Source of the DNA: DASRAU01 sp035638075
Lineage (GTDB): Bacteria > Acidobacteriota > Polarisedimenticolia > Gp22-AA2
Assembly: GCA_035638075.1 (NCBI GenBank)
Contig: DASRAU010000016.1
Location: 106,805-170,804 of the forward strand
Direction: 5' to 3'
Length of the DNA stretch: 64,000 bases
The position numbers and the translations under genes were made by a program. Positions 8,487-18,989 of the stretch are shown here, piece by piece. Numbering within the stretch: the first letter of the stretch is position 1; each line of letters opens with the position of its first letter. The notes below the pieces were generated by a model. The model saw nothing but the letters and a program-made list of their open reading frames with translations. It searched no databases and had not been told where the DNA came from.

Positions 8487-9925
8487 GGTCCGGCCTTCTC
8501 CTCCGGCTCGGCGGGCACGAGCTGCACGACGGTGCGGTTGTCGGCGCGGAAGAAGCGCGCCGCGGCCGCCCGCACCTGTTCCGCCGTCACCTGCTCGAGC
8601 GCCTGCGGCCGTTCGAACAGTTTCTCCGGCGCGCCGAAGAAGACGGCGGCGGACCCGAGCAGCTCCGCCTTGCCGGCGCTGGTCTTGAGCTGTCGCAGCA
8701 GGTCCATGCGCGCCTGGTTCTTCGCCTTCTGCAGCTCGCGATCGGAGACCGGCTCGCGGCCGAGGCGTTCGAGCTCGGCGACGATGCCGCGCTCCAGCGC
8801 GTCGAGCGTCGCGCCCGGGCGCGCCTCGGCCCGCACGACGAACAGGGAGGGATCGATCCGGTCGAGGTTCTCGGCCTGCACCGAGGTGGCGAGCGGACGA
8901 TCGCGCACGAGAGCCTGCTGGAGCCGCGACGACTCCCCTCCTCCCAGGATCGTCTGGACGAGATCGAGGGCGAAGAGGGTCGCGCCGCCGTCCTTCGTGC
9001 CGGGCACGTGGAAGGCGATCGCCAGCGCCGGGAGCTGCGCCGGGCGGCGCAGGAAGGCCCGCCGCTCGCCTTTCTGCTCCGGCTCGTCCGCGACGACGGC
9101 CGGGGCCGGCTCCTGCGACGGGATGGCGCCGTATCCCTTGCGCAGCGCCTCGAGCGCGGCGCGCGGTTCGACGTCCCCGGACAGGACGAGGACGGCGTTG
9201 TTGGGGGCGTAGTGAACCCGGAAATACTCCCGGCAGTCGTCCACCGTGATGGCGTCCAGGTCGGCCGGCCAGCCGACCACCGGCCAGTGGTAGGGATGCG
9301 CCAGGTACGCCGTCGCCTGCAGCAGTTCGTCGAGCGCCCCCATCGGGTCCTCTTCGACCCGCTCGCGGCGCTCCTCCTTCACGACCTCCCGCTCGCTCTT
9401 GAGCGACGCCTCGGTGAGCGTCAGCCCGGTGAGGCGGTCCACCTCGAGATCGACCACCGTCGGCAGCGCCGCCGGCGGGAACACCTCGTAATAGCCGGTG
9501 ACGTCCTCGCTGGTAAAGGCGTTGCTCGTGCCGCCGCGCGACTCCAGGGCGCGGTCGAATGCTCCCGGTCCGTATTTCTTCGCACCGTTGAACATGAGGT
9601 GCTCGAAGAGATGGGAGATGCCGGTGCGTCCGGTCCGCTCGTGCCGCGATCCGGTCCTGAAGAAGGTGAAGAGCGTGACGACAGGCACGGTGTGGTCCTC
9701 GACGACGAGGATCTCGAGCCCGTTCGCCAGGCGCTCGCGCGTGATCGGGAAGCGCAGATCGCCGGCGGCCATCGCCGCGGGGTTGCGATCGCGCGCCGCC
9801 GCCGGCACGTGAGCCGCAATCCGGGCGCGATGCGGGGGATTGGCGACGACTCCGGGCGCCCCGGCCAGCAGGACAAGAAGGACCGCCGGGACGATCGCCG
9901 GGTGGGACCTGCGCAGTGGGGTCAC
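8483..9925 (-). CDS. M16 family zinc metallopeptidase, catalytic subunit
   Basis: This 480-residue insulinase-type peptidase carries the inverted zinc motif HLFEH in GISHLFEHLMFNGAKKY, and the third-ligand Glu region in SEREVVKEERRERVEEDP about 75 residues later. The N-terminus from GTG at 9925 reads VTPLRRSHPAIVPAVLLVLL, a signal peptide. The frame stays open for 280 bp upstream, but that part crosses the promoter and is not supported. Presumably it is a periplasmic or outer-membrane peptidase working with the inactive subunit encoded next, with which it overlaps by 4 bp. Confidence 0.92.
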   Translation of the reverse strand: MTPLRRSHPAIVPAVLLVLLAGAPGVVANPPHRARIAAHVPAAARDRNPAAMAAGDLRFPITRERLANGLEILVVEDHTVPVVTLFTFFRTGSRHERTGRTGISHLFEHLMFNGAKKYGPGAFDRALESRGGTSNAFTSEDVTGYYEVFPPAALPTVVDLEVDRLTGLTLTEASLKSEREVVKEERRERVEEDPMGALDELLQATAYLAHPYHWPVVGWPADLDAITVDDCREYFRVHYAPNNAVLVLSGDVEPRAALEALRKGYGAIPSQEPAPAVVADEPEQKGERRAFLRRPAQLPALAIAFHVPGTKDGGATLFALDLVQTILGGGESSRLQQALVRDRPLATSVQAENLDRIDPSLFVVRAEARPGATLDALERGIVAELERLGREPVSDRELQKAKNQARMDLLRQLKTSAGKAELLGSAAVFFGAPEKLFERPQALEQVTAEQVRAAAARFFRADNRTVVQLVPAEPEEKAGP

Positions 9926-9958
9926 GTCGATGGAGTGTCCGCCCGCGACGGGCCGGGG

Positions 9959-9964
9959 ATGATA
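9959..9964 (-). promoter_or_regulatory. Putative -10 box for the M16 operon
   Basis: TATCAT on the minus strand lies 33 nt upstream of the chosen GTG start, in the context GTGCTATCATCC that is also found before the CcmH-like gene. No convincing -35 is seen. Confidence 0.35.
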
Positions 9965-10040
9965 GCACGCGGTTTTCGTCCGCCCGCGGACGTCGCGGGA
10001 GAATCCCCGCGCGAATCCGCGCCCCCAGCCGCGTTCCGCG

Positions 10041-10069
10041 TTGCCGCCCCGCCTGGGCCTCGGTATACT
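10041..10069 (+). promoter_or_regulatory. Sigma70-like promoter of first lipoprotein gene
   Basis: TTGCCG at 10041-10046 and TATACT at 10064-10069 are separated by 17 nt, about 35 nt upstream of the ATG at 10104. Confidence 0.55.
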
Positions 10070-10103
10070 CCGGGAGCCCTCCCACAAGAGGCTGCCCGCA
10101 CAC

Positions 10104-10877
10104 ATGACAAACCCGACCCTGAAACGATACGTCCCGATTCTTGCCCTGGCCGGCGCGGCCCTTTTCGGCGCCGGCTGCCATTCCGAAAGCAACGGGAACG
10201 ACATCAAGCCGGTTCGCAGCAGCGTTCAATTCGAGAACGCGCCGCCCGCCGGACCCGTCGTTTATCTCCGCGTCGCGGCGTCCGACAACCCCGACGACGA
10301 CCTGGTGCCGCTCGAGGTGGTGCTCGACCCCGGCGGCAGCCCCGTCACCTTCGACGCCTTCAACGTCGAGATCCTGCCGGTCGACACGGTGAACACCGGC
10401 CTCGTGCGCGACGGCGTCGTGTCGATGGCCTTCGACGCCGCCACGGGAACGACGCCGCTCGGCGCCTGCAACACCTGCATCGCCACGGCCGGCTGCGGCT
10501 TCGCGCCACCGGCGGCGCCGCCGGCCTGCTTCGCCTGTACCTCGCCCGCGTGCACGCAGATCATCCCGCCGAACACCTCGGTGACGCCGCCCACGACGAC
10601 CGTGAACACGCCGCTGTGCTTCACGGGACTCTCCAGCACGCATTCCACGCTCGTGACCGTCGCGACCACGGGCTCGAGCGGCTGCGGCGCGGCCACCGTG
10701 TCCCAGCCGACGGTGCTCGCGACCATCGCCGTCTTCGCCCAGACGACCGGATCGGTGCTGCTGCGCTTCGTGGACAACCAGAGCAGTCCGGCCGACTGCG
10801 CCATCCTCCTGAACGGAGCCGACCTGGGCATCCAGTTCAACGAGCGGGGGAAGACGACCTTCACCGCCGGCCGCTGA
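10104..10877 (+). CDS. Secreted lipoprotein, tandem paralogue 1 (Cys-rich insert)
   Basis: This 257-residue protein has a type II signal peptide (lipobox near LFGAGC, Cys about residue 24). The N-terminal half carries GPVVYLRVAASDNPDDDLVP followed by LEVVLDPGGSPVTFDAFNVE, which looks like a beta-sandwich of the cohesin or bacterial Ig type. A central Cys/Pro/Thr-rich insert (CNTCIATAGCGF, then CFACTSPACTQ) follows, and the C-terminal strands end in AGR. It is clearly paralogous to the next gene. No catalytic motif is visible. ATG at 10104 gives the signal peptide; an upstream frame extension is not supported. Confidence 0.75.
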   Translation: MTNPTLKRYVPILALAGAALFGAGCHSESNGNDIKPVRSSVQFENAPPAGPVVYLRVAASDNPDDDLVPLEVVLDPGGSPVTFDAFNVEILPVDTVNTGLVRDGVVSMAFDAATGTTPLGACNTCIATAGCGFAPPAAPPACFACTSPACTQIIPPNTSVTPPTTTVNTPLCFTGLSSTHSTLVTVATTGSSGCGAATVSQPTVLATIAVFAQTTGSVLLRFVDNQSSPADCAILLNGADLGIQFNERGKTTFTAGR

Positions 10878-10906
10878 TCGTCCGCTTTTTCATGCGGCGC
10901 GGCGCA

Positions 10907-10936
10907 TTGGTCGCCGTGCGCTCCGCCGCGTATGCT
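10907..10936 (+). promoter_or_regulatory. Promoter of second lipoprotein gene
   Basis: TTGGTC at 10907-10912 and TATGCT at 10931-10936 have an 18-nt spacer and lie 35 nt before the ATG at 10972, the same distance as in the paralogue upstream. Confidence 0.45.
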
Positions 10937-10971
10937 TCGGGCACTCTTCCCCCTCCCGGACGAGGCCCGCC

Positions 10972-11691
10972 ATGACCACACGCCATGTCCGCGGTTCCAT
11001 CACGCTGGTCCTGCCTGTGTTCCTGTCGCTTCTCTGTGCCTGCAACTCCTCCGGCGGCAACGACCATGTCAAGCCGGTCCACGCGAGTGTCGCGACCCCG
11101 AACCCGGTCCCGCTGGGGCCGGCCGTGTACCTGCGCGTCGCCGCCTCCGATGATCCCGGCGACGATCTCGTGCCCGTCGAGGTCGTCCTGACCCCGGGGG
11201 CCGCGCCCCTGATGTTCGACGCCTACAACCTCGAGATCCTGCCGACCGATCCGAACGATCCGAGCGTGCTGCGCGACGGCGTCCAGCAGATGCTCTTCGA
11301 CGCCGTGGCGGGATCGACGGCGTTCGGCACGTGCGGCGCGTGCCGGTCGGGAGGCGCGACCTGCGGCCTGTGCGTTCCGTGCGGCTCGTGCGCTCCGGGC
11401 ACGCTGAACACGCAGGTCAACACCCCCACCTGCTTCACCGACTGCTGCAGCGACAACCACACCTTCCAGCTGCGCGTGCAGAGCGTCACGGCGAGCGGCT
11501 GCGCTCCGGTCATCGCGAACAACGAAATCGTGCTCGGCGTCTTCACGGTCCTGACGCGCACGCCCGGCACCGTCCGCCTGCACTTCCGGGTGGTTCCGAA
11601 CGTCATCGGAGATTGTGAGATACTGCTCCGGAACGCGGAGCAAGCGGTCGCGTTCGACGATCGCGGGGCCGTCTTCACCGCATCGCGCTGA
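10972..11691 (+). CDS. Secreted lipoprotein, tandem paralogue 2 (Cys-rich insert)
   Basis: This 239-residue lipoprotein (lipobox SLLCAC) repeats the plan of its upstream neighbour: GPAVYLRVAASDDPGDDLVP, then VEVVLTPGAAPLMFDAYNLE and a final LLRNAEQAVAFDDRGAVFTA. The central Cys-rich part differs in sequence (GTCGACRSGGATCGLCVPCG), as expected of a fast-evolving surface loop. The two genes arose by duplication and each kept its own promoter. The function is unknown; a role as a surface or matrix component is only an inference. Confidence 0.75.
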   Translation: MTTRHVRGSITLVLPVFLSLLCACNSSGGNDHVKPVHASVATPNPVPLGPAVYLRVAASDDPGDDLVPVEVVLTPGAAPLMFDAYNLEILPTDPNDPSVLRDGVQQMLFDAVAGSTAFGTCGACRSGGATCGLCVPCGSCAPGTLNTQVNTPTCFTDCCSDNHTFQLRVQSVTASGCAPVIANNEIVLGVFTVLTRTPGTVRLHFRVVPNVIGDCEILLRNAEQAVAFDDRGAVFTASR

Positions 11692-11742
11692 ACGAGCCGG
11701 TCGCGGCTCGACGCCGACCGGAACCAGATCGAGGGGGGTGGC

Positions 11743-12138
11743 ATGGACGAGAAAGTGGTCGCGCACTTTCAGGACGGCCGCACGCTGCGCGGCACCACGC
11801 AGGATTTCCGCCCGGAGTCGGAGGCGTTCCACCTGCTGCCCAGCGAGGGAGGGGGCATCCCGACGACCATCCGCCTCTCCGACCTGAAGGCGCTCTTCTA
11901 CGTCAAGGACTACGGCCTGATGCGCCGCCAGCTCATCCGCTCGCAGAAATTCGCCAGCAGCGGGCCGGGCCAGAAGACCATCGTCGAGTTCAGGGACGGC
12001 GAGCGGCTGTGGGGATTCACCGAGGAATACGCTCCCGGCGGGCGCGGCTTCTTCTTCACCCCCGCCGATCCGCAGGAGAACAACGTCCGGATCTTCGTCA
12101 TCAACACCTCGGTCAAGCAGATCACCTTCGAGGACTGA
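11743..12138 (+). CDS. Small soluble protein with two DGxxLxG-type strands
   Basis: The 131-residue protein has no signal peptide. It contains two similar segments, VVAHFQDGRTLRGTTQDFRP (residues 5-24) and TIVEFRDGERLWGFTEEYAP (about 80-99), each resembling a short SH3-like or PilZ-adjacent beta-barrel strand pair. Such an internal repeat recurs in small Acidobacteriota and Myxococcota proteins of unknown role (DUF6982-like). The ATG has GAGGGGGG 6 nt upstream. It is followed within 2 nt by a secreted protein gene, so the two are probably co-transcribed. Its biochemical role is not known. Confidence 0.7.
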   Translation: MDEKVVAHFQDGRTLRGTTQDFRPESEAFHLLPSEGGGIPTTIRLSDLKALFYVKDYGLMRRQLIRSQKFASSGPGQKTIVEFRDGERLWGFTEEYAPGGRGFFFTPADPQENNVRIFVINTSVKQITFED

Positions 12139-12140
12139 AC

Positions 12141-12572
12141 ATGGCCATCCACCCGGTTCGCCGCCTGGTCGCCGCCCTGTCCCTCTCCGTCCTCCTGTTT
12201 TCCCCCGCCGGGGCCGCTCTCAACTCGGCGCAGTACAAGTTCGAGGGGAATCGCTGGCTGTCGCTCGATCTCGCCGTCGGGGACGTGCGCACCGACGTCA
12301 TCCGGTTCGACTGGCCCTCCGCGGTCCTCGGCATCAAGACCGGCTACAAGGCCACGGTGAAGGTCGTCAACGCCTCGGCCAGGCAGGCCACGGTCGGCCT
12401 CGTCGTCGCGGTCTACGACGGCTCGGGCAAGCTCGTCGGCGCCGGCACCAGCGGCACGAAGATCGGCACCATCGACCCGGGCGACAGCGCCGACTTCTCC
12501 ATCGAGTTCAATAACGTCACCGAACGGCTCGAGCAGGCGGCGCAGTTCCAGATCGCCCTCCAGACGCGCTAG
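12141..12572 (+). CDS. Small secreted beta-sandwich protein
   Basis: This 143-residue protein has a clear signal peptide (MAIHPVRRLVAALSLSVLLF, cleavage near GAA-LN). The mature part alternates hydrophobic strands (YKATVKVVNASARQATVGLV, then VAVYDGSGKLVGAGTSG, and GTIDPGDSADFSIEFNNV). This pattern is typical of FxLYD- or bacterial Ig-like domains, which bind or scaffold at the cell surface. No catalytic residues stand out. It starts 2 nt after the preceding stop. The family was not recognised. Confidence 0.68.
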   Translation: MAIHPVRRLVAALSLSVLLFSPAGAALNSAQYKFEGNRWLSLDLAVGDVRTDVIRFDWPSAVLGIKTGYKATVKVVNASARQATVGLVVAVYDGSGKLVGAGTSGTKIGTIDPGDSADFSIEFNNVTERLEQAAQFQIALQTR

Positions 12573-12624
12573 TCGCCCGGCCCGCTCCTCCAGACGCGCT
12601 CGACGCGAACCCCGTCGCCGCGGG

Positions 12625-12653
12625 TTGATCCCCCGGGATCCGGTTCCTATATT
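12625..12653 (+). promoter_or_regulatory. Promoter upstream of secreted protein at 12693
   Basis: TTGATC at 12625-12630 and TATATT at 12648-12653 are 17 nt apart, and a strong GGAGGAGGGAGG ribosome-binding stretch follows before the ATG at 12693. Confidence 0.55.
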
Positions 12654-12692
12654 CCGCTCCGCTCCGGTCCGTCCGGAGGAGGGAGGAACCGC

Positions 12693-13403
12693 ATGCCGCA
12701 GGGACCCCGTTCGAAGACCGCCCGGCTGCGCCTCGGGCTCGCCGCCGGTCTCCTGCTCGCGGCCGCCGCCGGCGCCGGATCGGCCGTTCCCGCGTCCGCC
12801 GCCACCGATCTCTTCTACGACGCGAGCCTCGGGCTGAAAATCTCCGACGACGCGCGCTTCTTCCTGAACATGACCAACCGCTACTACGGATCGCAGCAGC
12901 AGGCGGTGCCGGTGCTCGAGCGCTGCGCCAACCCGGACCTCGACTTCCCCGTGGTGATGTTCCTGGCGCAGGTCTCCGGCAAGCGCGCCGACGCCGTCCT
13001 GTCACTGCGCCGGAAAGGGATCTCCTGGTCCGAGGTGATGGTCCGCCTGCAGGTGCAGCCGGATCGCCTGTTCGTCGGTCTCGACCGGGATCCGGGCCCG
13101 CCCTACGGCCACGCCTGGGGCCACTACAAGCAGCAGCGCGGCGAGGAGAAGGCCCGCTTCGATGTCGAGGATCGCACCGTCCAGGATCTCGTGCGGCTGC
13201 AGATCGCCAGCGGCGCGCTGCGCGTCAGCCCGTACACCATCGTCTCCGAGCGCCAGCGCGGCATGACCGTGGACCGCTTCGTCGTCATCCACTCGCAGCC
13301 GAGCGGCGTGGTCGTGGCCAAGTCGCACGGCCCGCGCGAGCGCGGCCAGGGACACAACGGCCAGGGGCGCAAGAAGCCTCTCCCCGTCCACGCGGATCAC
13401 TGA
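12693..13403 (+). CDS. Hypothetical secreted protein
   Basis: This 236-residue protein starts with a signal peptide whose hydrophobic core is LGLAAGLLLAAAAGAG (cleavage near ASA-AT). The mature part is predicted mixed helix/strand, with LYDASLGLKISDD-type residues near its start and FFLNMTNRYYGSQQQAVPVL further on. The tail is basic and Gly/His-rich (ERGQGHNGQGRKKPLPVHAD). A very strong RBS and a good promoter suggest high expression. I do not recognise the family and see no enzyme motif. Confidence 0.65.
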   Translation: MPQGPRSKTARLRLGLAAGLLLAAAAGAGSAVPASAATDLFYDASLGLKISDDARFFLNMTNRYYGSQQQAVPVLERCANPDLDFPVVMFLAQVSGKRADAVLSLRRKGISWSEVMVRLQVQPDRLFVGLDRDPGPPYGHAWGHYKQQRGEEKARFDVEDRTVQDLVRLQIASGALRVSPYTIVSERQRGMTVDRFVVIHSQPSGVVVAKSHGPRERGQGHNGQGRKKPLPVHADH

Positions 13404-13418
13404 AGTCTCTTCCCGTCA

Positions 13419-13424
13419 TATCAT
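13419..13424 (+). promoter_or_regulatory. Putative -10 box before trans-sulfuration gene
   Basis: TATCAT lies 44 nt upstream of the ATG at 13469, inside the 65-bp gap after the previous gene. No strong -35 is visible. Confidence 0.3.
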
Positions 13425-13468
13425 CCCTGCGCCCGGCCCCTTCCCGCCGGGACGAGGGGACCATCTCC

Positions 13469-14608
13469 ATGGGTTTCGCGACCGACGCCATTCACGCCGG
13501 CGTCCGCCCCGATCCGACCACCGGGGCGGTGATGACGCCGATCTACCAGACCTCCACCTACGCCTACGACGGGCTCGGGCGCGGCCGTGGCTACGACTAC
13601 GCGCGCACCATCAACCCGACCCGCTCGGCCCTCGAGGAGAACCTCGCGGCGCTCGAGGGGGGCGTGGCCGCGTACGCCTTCGCCTCCGGCATGTCGGCCA
13701 TCCACGCCGTCACGGCCCTCCTGAAGGCGGGGGATCACGTCGTCTGCGGCAACAACGTCTACGGCGGGACCTACCGACTCTTCTCGAAGGTGCTCGAGGA
13801 CTTCGGGCTGCGCTTCTCGTACGTGGACACGTCGCGCCTCGAGAACATCGAGGCGGCCCTGACCCCCGCGACGCGGATGGTCTACCTCGAGACGCCCACG
13901 AACCCGATGATGATCCTCACCGACCTCGCGGCGGCCGCGCGCCTGTGCCGCGCGAAAAACCTCATTTCGGTCGTGGACAACACCTTCCTCACGCCCGCCT
14001 TCCAGAAGCCGCTGGCCCTCGGCTGCGACATCGTCGTGCACAGCACGACCAAGTTCCTCAACGGGCACTCCGACAGCGTCGGCGGCGCCGTCATCCTGGC
14101 GCAGAAGGCGCACGCCGAACGCATCAAGTTCGTGCAGAACTCCGCCGGAGCGATCCTGTCGCCGTTCGATTCCTGGCTCGTCCTGCGCGGGATCAAGACG
14201 CTGCCTTTGCGCATGCGCCAGCACGACGCGTCGGGAAGGGTTCTCGCCGACTGGCTCACCCGCCACCCCAAGGTGGCGAAGGTGTACTACCCGGGTCTGA
14301 AGGACCATCCGCAGCACGCCCTGGCCGCGAAGCAGGCGACCGGCTTCGGCGGGATGATCTCCTTTCTTCTCGCCGATCGGGTCGACGTGACGAAATTCTT
14401 CGACTCGCTGAAGCTGTGCGCCCTCGCCGAGAGCCTGGGAGGGGTCGAGACCCTCGTCTGCCAGCCCTCGACGATGACCCACGCGTCGGTCCCGGCCGAG
14501 GATCGGCGGAAGATGGGACTTCTCGACAACCTGGCGCGCATCTCCGTCGGCTGCGAGGACATCGAGGACCTGGTCGCCGATCTCGACCAGGCCCTGAAGG
14601 CCGCCTGA
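13469..14608 (+). CDS. Cys/Met metabolism PLP-dependent enzyme (cystathionine gamma-synthase / lyase family)
   Basis: This 379-residue enzyme of the trans-sulfuration family has the PLP lysine in IVVHSTTKFLNGHSD, the N-terminal signature TPIYQTSTYAYDG, the substrate loop YARTINPTRSALEENLA and the cofactor Asp in VDNTF. Family members make or cleave cystathionine in methionine and cysteine metabolism. The sequence alone does not separate MetB, MetC and cystathionine gamma-lyase. It is a stand-alone gene with its own upstream -10 box. The methyl-transfer operon at 19912-23029 could use homocysteine from this pathway. Confidence 0.93.
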   Translation: MGFATDAIHAGVRPDPTTGAVMTPIYQTSTYAYDGLGRGRGYDYARTINPTRSALEENLAALEGGVAAYAFASGMSAIHAVTALLKAGDHVVCGNNVYGGTYRLFSKVLEDFGLRFSYVDTSRLENIEAALTPATRMVYLETPTNPMMILTDLAAAARLCRAKNLISVVDNTFLTPAFQKPLALGCDIVVHSTTKFLNGHSDSVGGAVILAQKAHAERIKFVQNSAGAILSPFDSWLVLRGIKTLPLRMRQHDASGRVLADWLTRHPKVAKVYYPGLKDHPQHALAAKQATGFGGMISFLLADRVDVTKFFDSLKLCALAESLGGVETLVCQPSTMTHASVPAEDRRKMGLLDNLARISVGCEDIEDLVADLDQALKAA

Positions 14609-14730
14609 TCCCCTCGGAGGATGCGCGGATCGCCCCACGCGACCCCCGGGCAGCGCCTGCGTTACAATCCGCACGTCCCGCGCCGCCAGGAGCGCCCGAC
14701 GTGGCGGCCGCGGGTCCGAAGGAGAGCAAG

Positions 14731-15231
14731 GTGAGAATGCTGAGACGCTTCGCCCCCGGAGTCGCCCGCGCGGCACTGATCATCGCCGTCGGCTGTTGTT
14801 TTTCCGCGCTCGCGCGCGCGCAGGACCCGGAGCCGGAGCTGATCCCGACGGCGCCGGCCGCCCCCGAGGCCAAGCCGGCGATCGACACCACCCCGCCCGC
14901 CCCGGGCACCGCCACCGGGCCCCTGCGCCCGGCGCTCGATTTCCAGCGCTGGCGCGAGATGACGGCGCGCGAGCGCCAGACCTTCGTCGAAGGCGCGGTG
15001 CAGTCGATGTCGGCCCTGGCGCTCCGGATGCGCTCCGACATCGAGGTGGGCGGCAAGGTCCCGCCGGAGAACCTGGCGTCGGTGGTGCGGTTCATCCACG
15101 AGCACTACCCGAAGTTCCCCCCGTCGGCCTACCTGCGCGAGATGGAGGCGATCTACGGCCGGGCCGACGGCCAGAACCTCAGCATGGCCGAGTGCTTCGA
15201 GCAGGCCTTCCGAAGGATCAACGCACGTTGA
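14731..15231 (+). CDS. Hypothetical secreted protein
   Basis: This 166-residue protein has a signal peptide (MLRRFAPGVARAALIIAVGC, cleavage near ARA-QD), a Pro/Ala-rich linker, then a helical C-terminal domain with LDFQRWREMTARERQTFVEG and VVRFIHEHYPKFPPSAYLRE. The family is not recognised. GTG at 14731 is chosen because AAGGAG lies 6-8 nt upstream; ATG at 14737 would shorten it by two residues. A TACAAT box at 14663-14668 may be its -10. It converges on cutA with 18 bp between stops. Confidence 0.65.
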   Translation: MRMLRRFAPGVARAALIIAVGCCFSALARAQDPEPELIPTAPAAPEAKPAIDTTPPAPGTATGPLRPALDFQRWREMTARERQTFVEGAVQSMSALALRMRSDIEVGGKVPPENLASVVRFIHEHYPKFPPSAYLREMEAIYGRADGQNLSMAECFEQAFRRINAR

Positions 15232-15249
15232 ACGGCGGGGCCGCCGGCT

Positions 15250-15591
15250 TCAGGCGTGGTCTTTGCCGGGCTTGACGGAAGAAGCGATCCAGGCCAGGAC
15301 GTTCGGCTCCCCGTCGGCCACCGTCACCGCCAGGATCTCGGGGAGCTCGTAGGAGTGCAGCTCCTTGACGGTCCGCTTGACGTCCTCGAAGGCCTGCGGC
15401 GTCGTCTTGATCACCAGGAGCTGCTCGGTCTCGTTCCAGACCTTCCCCTTCCAGCGGTAGACCGACCGGACCATCGGAACGACGTTCACGCAGGCCGCCT
15501 CTTCGCGGCCGACGAGGGCCTCGGCGATCGCCGCCGCTTCCTTCTCGGTGGAGGCGGTGACCAGGACGATGATGGCGCTGGCGTCTCGCAT
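15250..15591 (-). CDS. cutA: CutA divalent-cation tolerance protein
   Basis: This 113-residue protein has the typical trimeric CutA1 fold. Signature segments are VLVTASTEKEAAAIAEALVG, RSVYRWKGKVWNETEQLLVI and LHSYELPEILAVTVADG. It is linked genetically to copper tolerance in E. coli, but the molecular role is not settled. A perfect TATAAT lies 7 nt upstream of the ATG, so the mRNA is probably leaderless. Confidence 0.95.
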   Translation of the reverse strand: MRDASAIIVLVTASTEKEAAAIAEALVGREEAACVNVVPMVRSVYRWKGKVWNETEQLLVIKTTPQAFEDVKRTVKELHSYELPEILAVTVADGEPNVLAWIASSVKPGKDHA

Positions 15592-15598
15592 GGACGCG

Positions 15599-15604
15599 AT
15601 TATA
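15599..15604 (-). promoter_or_regulatory. TATAAT box of cutA (leaderless type)
   Basis: A perfect -10 hexamer on the minus strand is separated from the cutA ATG by only 7 nt, so transcription would start at or next to the start codon. Confidence 0.6.
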
Positions 15605-15629
15605 CCGCGCCAGAGGACTCGCAGGACTG

Positions 15630-18387
<2,758 letters not shown>

Positions 18388-18397
18388 GGATCCCGCG

Positions 18398-18712
18398 ATG
18401 AAGCTCCGTCTCGACCCGCACACCCGCCGCAAGGCCATCCGCTCGGCCCTGGCGCTCGTGATCGGGCTCGCCCTCTTCAACCTCGTCCTCGGCGACATGG
18501 GCCTCGTCGAGTCGTGGAGGAAGCGCCGCGCCGTCTCCCGCCTGCGCGCCGAAGTCGCCACGGCCGAGGCCGACATCGCCGGCCTCCAGAGCGACATCCA
18601 GGCCCTGCGCCGCGACTCGTTCCGCATCGAGTCCATCGCCCGCGAGCAGCTGAACCTCGCCCGCCCCGGCGAGATCATCTTCCTGTTCACCCCGGACAAC
18701 GCCGGCAAGTGA
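18398..18712 (+). CDS. ftsB: Septum formation initiator family protein (FtsB/DivIC)
   Basis: This 104-residue protein has a short cytoplasmic start, one membrane helix (about residues 16-34, ALALVIGLALFNLVLGD) and a coiled coil (SRLRAEVATAEADIAGLQSD) followed by the conserved REQLNLARPGEIIFLF tail. This is the plan of FtsB/DivIC, which bridges FtsL and FtsQ in the divisome. Its place right after eno is the classical context. Confidence 0.88.
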   Translation: MKLRLDPHTRRKAIRSALALVIGLALFNLVLGDMGLVESWRKRRAVSRLRAEVATAEADIAGLQSDIQALRRDSFRIESIAREQLNLARPGEIIFLFTPDNAGK

Positions 18713-18756
18713 CCGCGCGCCCCGACGGGGTCGCGGCTCGATACTGCACCTGGGCG

Positions 18757-18784
18757 TTGACCTGCGGCGCGTCCCTGCTATAAT
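18757..18784 (+). promoter_or_regulatory. tRNA promoter
   Basis: TTGACC at 18757-18762 and a perfect TATAAT at 18779-18784 with a 16-nt spacer lie 12 nt upstream of the tRNA 5' end. Confidence 0.75.
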
Positions 18785-18796
18785 CCGCGTTCCTGT

Positions 18797-18873
<77 letters not shown>

Positions 18874-18888
18874 ACTTCCTTCACGAAC

Positions 18889-18913
18889 GAGGGCGTCCCG
18901 GGCGGACGCCCTT
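18889..18913 (+). terminator. Terminator hairpin after tRNA
   Basis: GGGCGTCC at 18891-18898 and GGACGCCC at 18904-18911 form an 8-bp stem, extended by an A-T and a G-T pair, with a 5-nt loop, 16 nt after the tRNA. Only a weak T-rich stretch follows. Confidence 0.6.
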
Positions 18914-18989
18914 CGCGTTTCGGGGCTTCCCCTTCCCGTCGCCGTCGCACCCCGTGTAGAGTCCCCTGCATCTGAACGGGGGTTCGGGG

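Noticed and set aside
8487..10643. Upstream part of the long minus-strand frame that contains the second M16 subunit
   Set aside because: The region before 8486 is the out-of-frame shadow of the catalytic M16 gene and of the antisense lipoprotein gene; the TTGA coupling gives a proper signal peptide.
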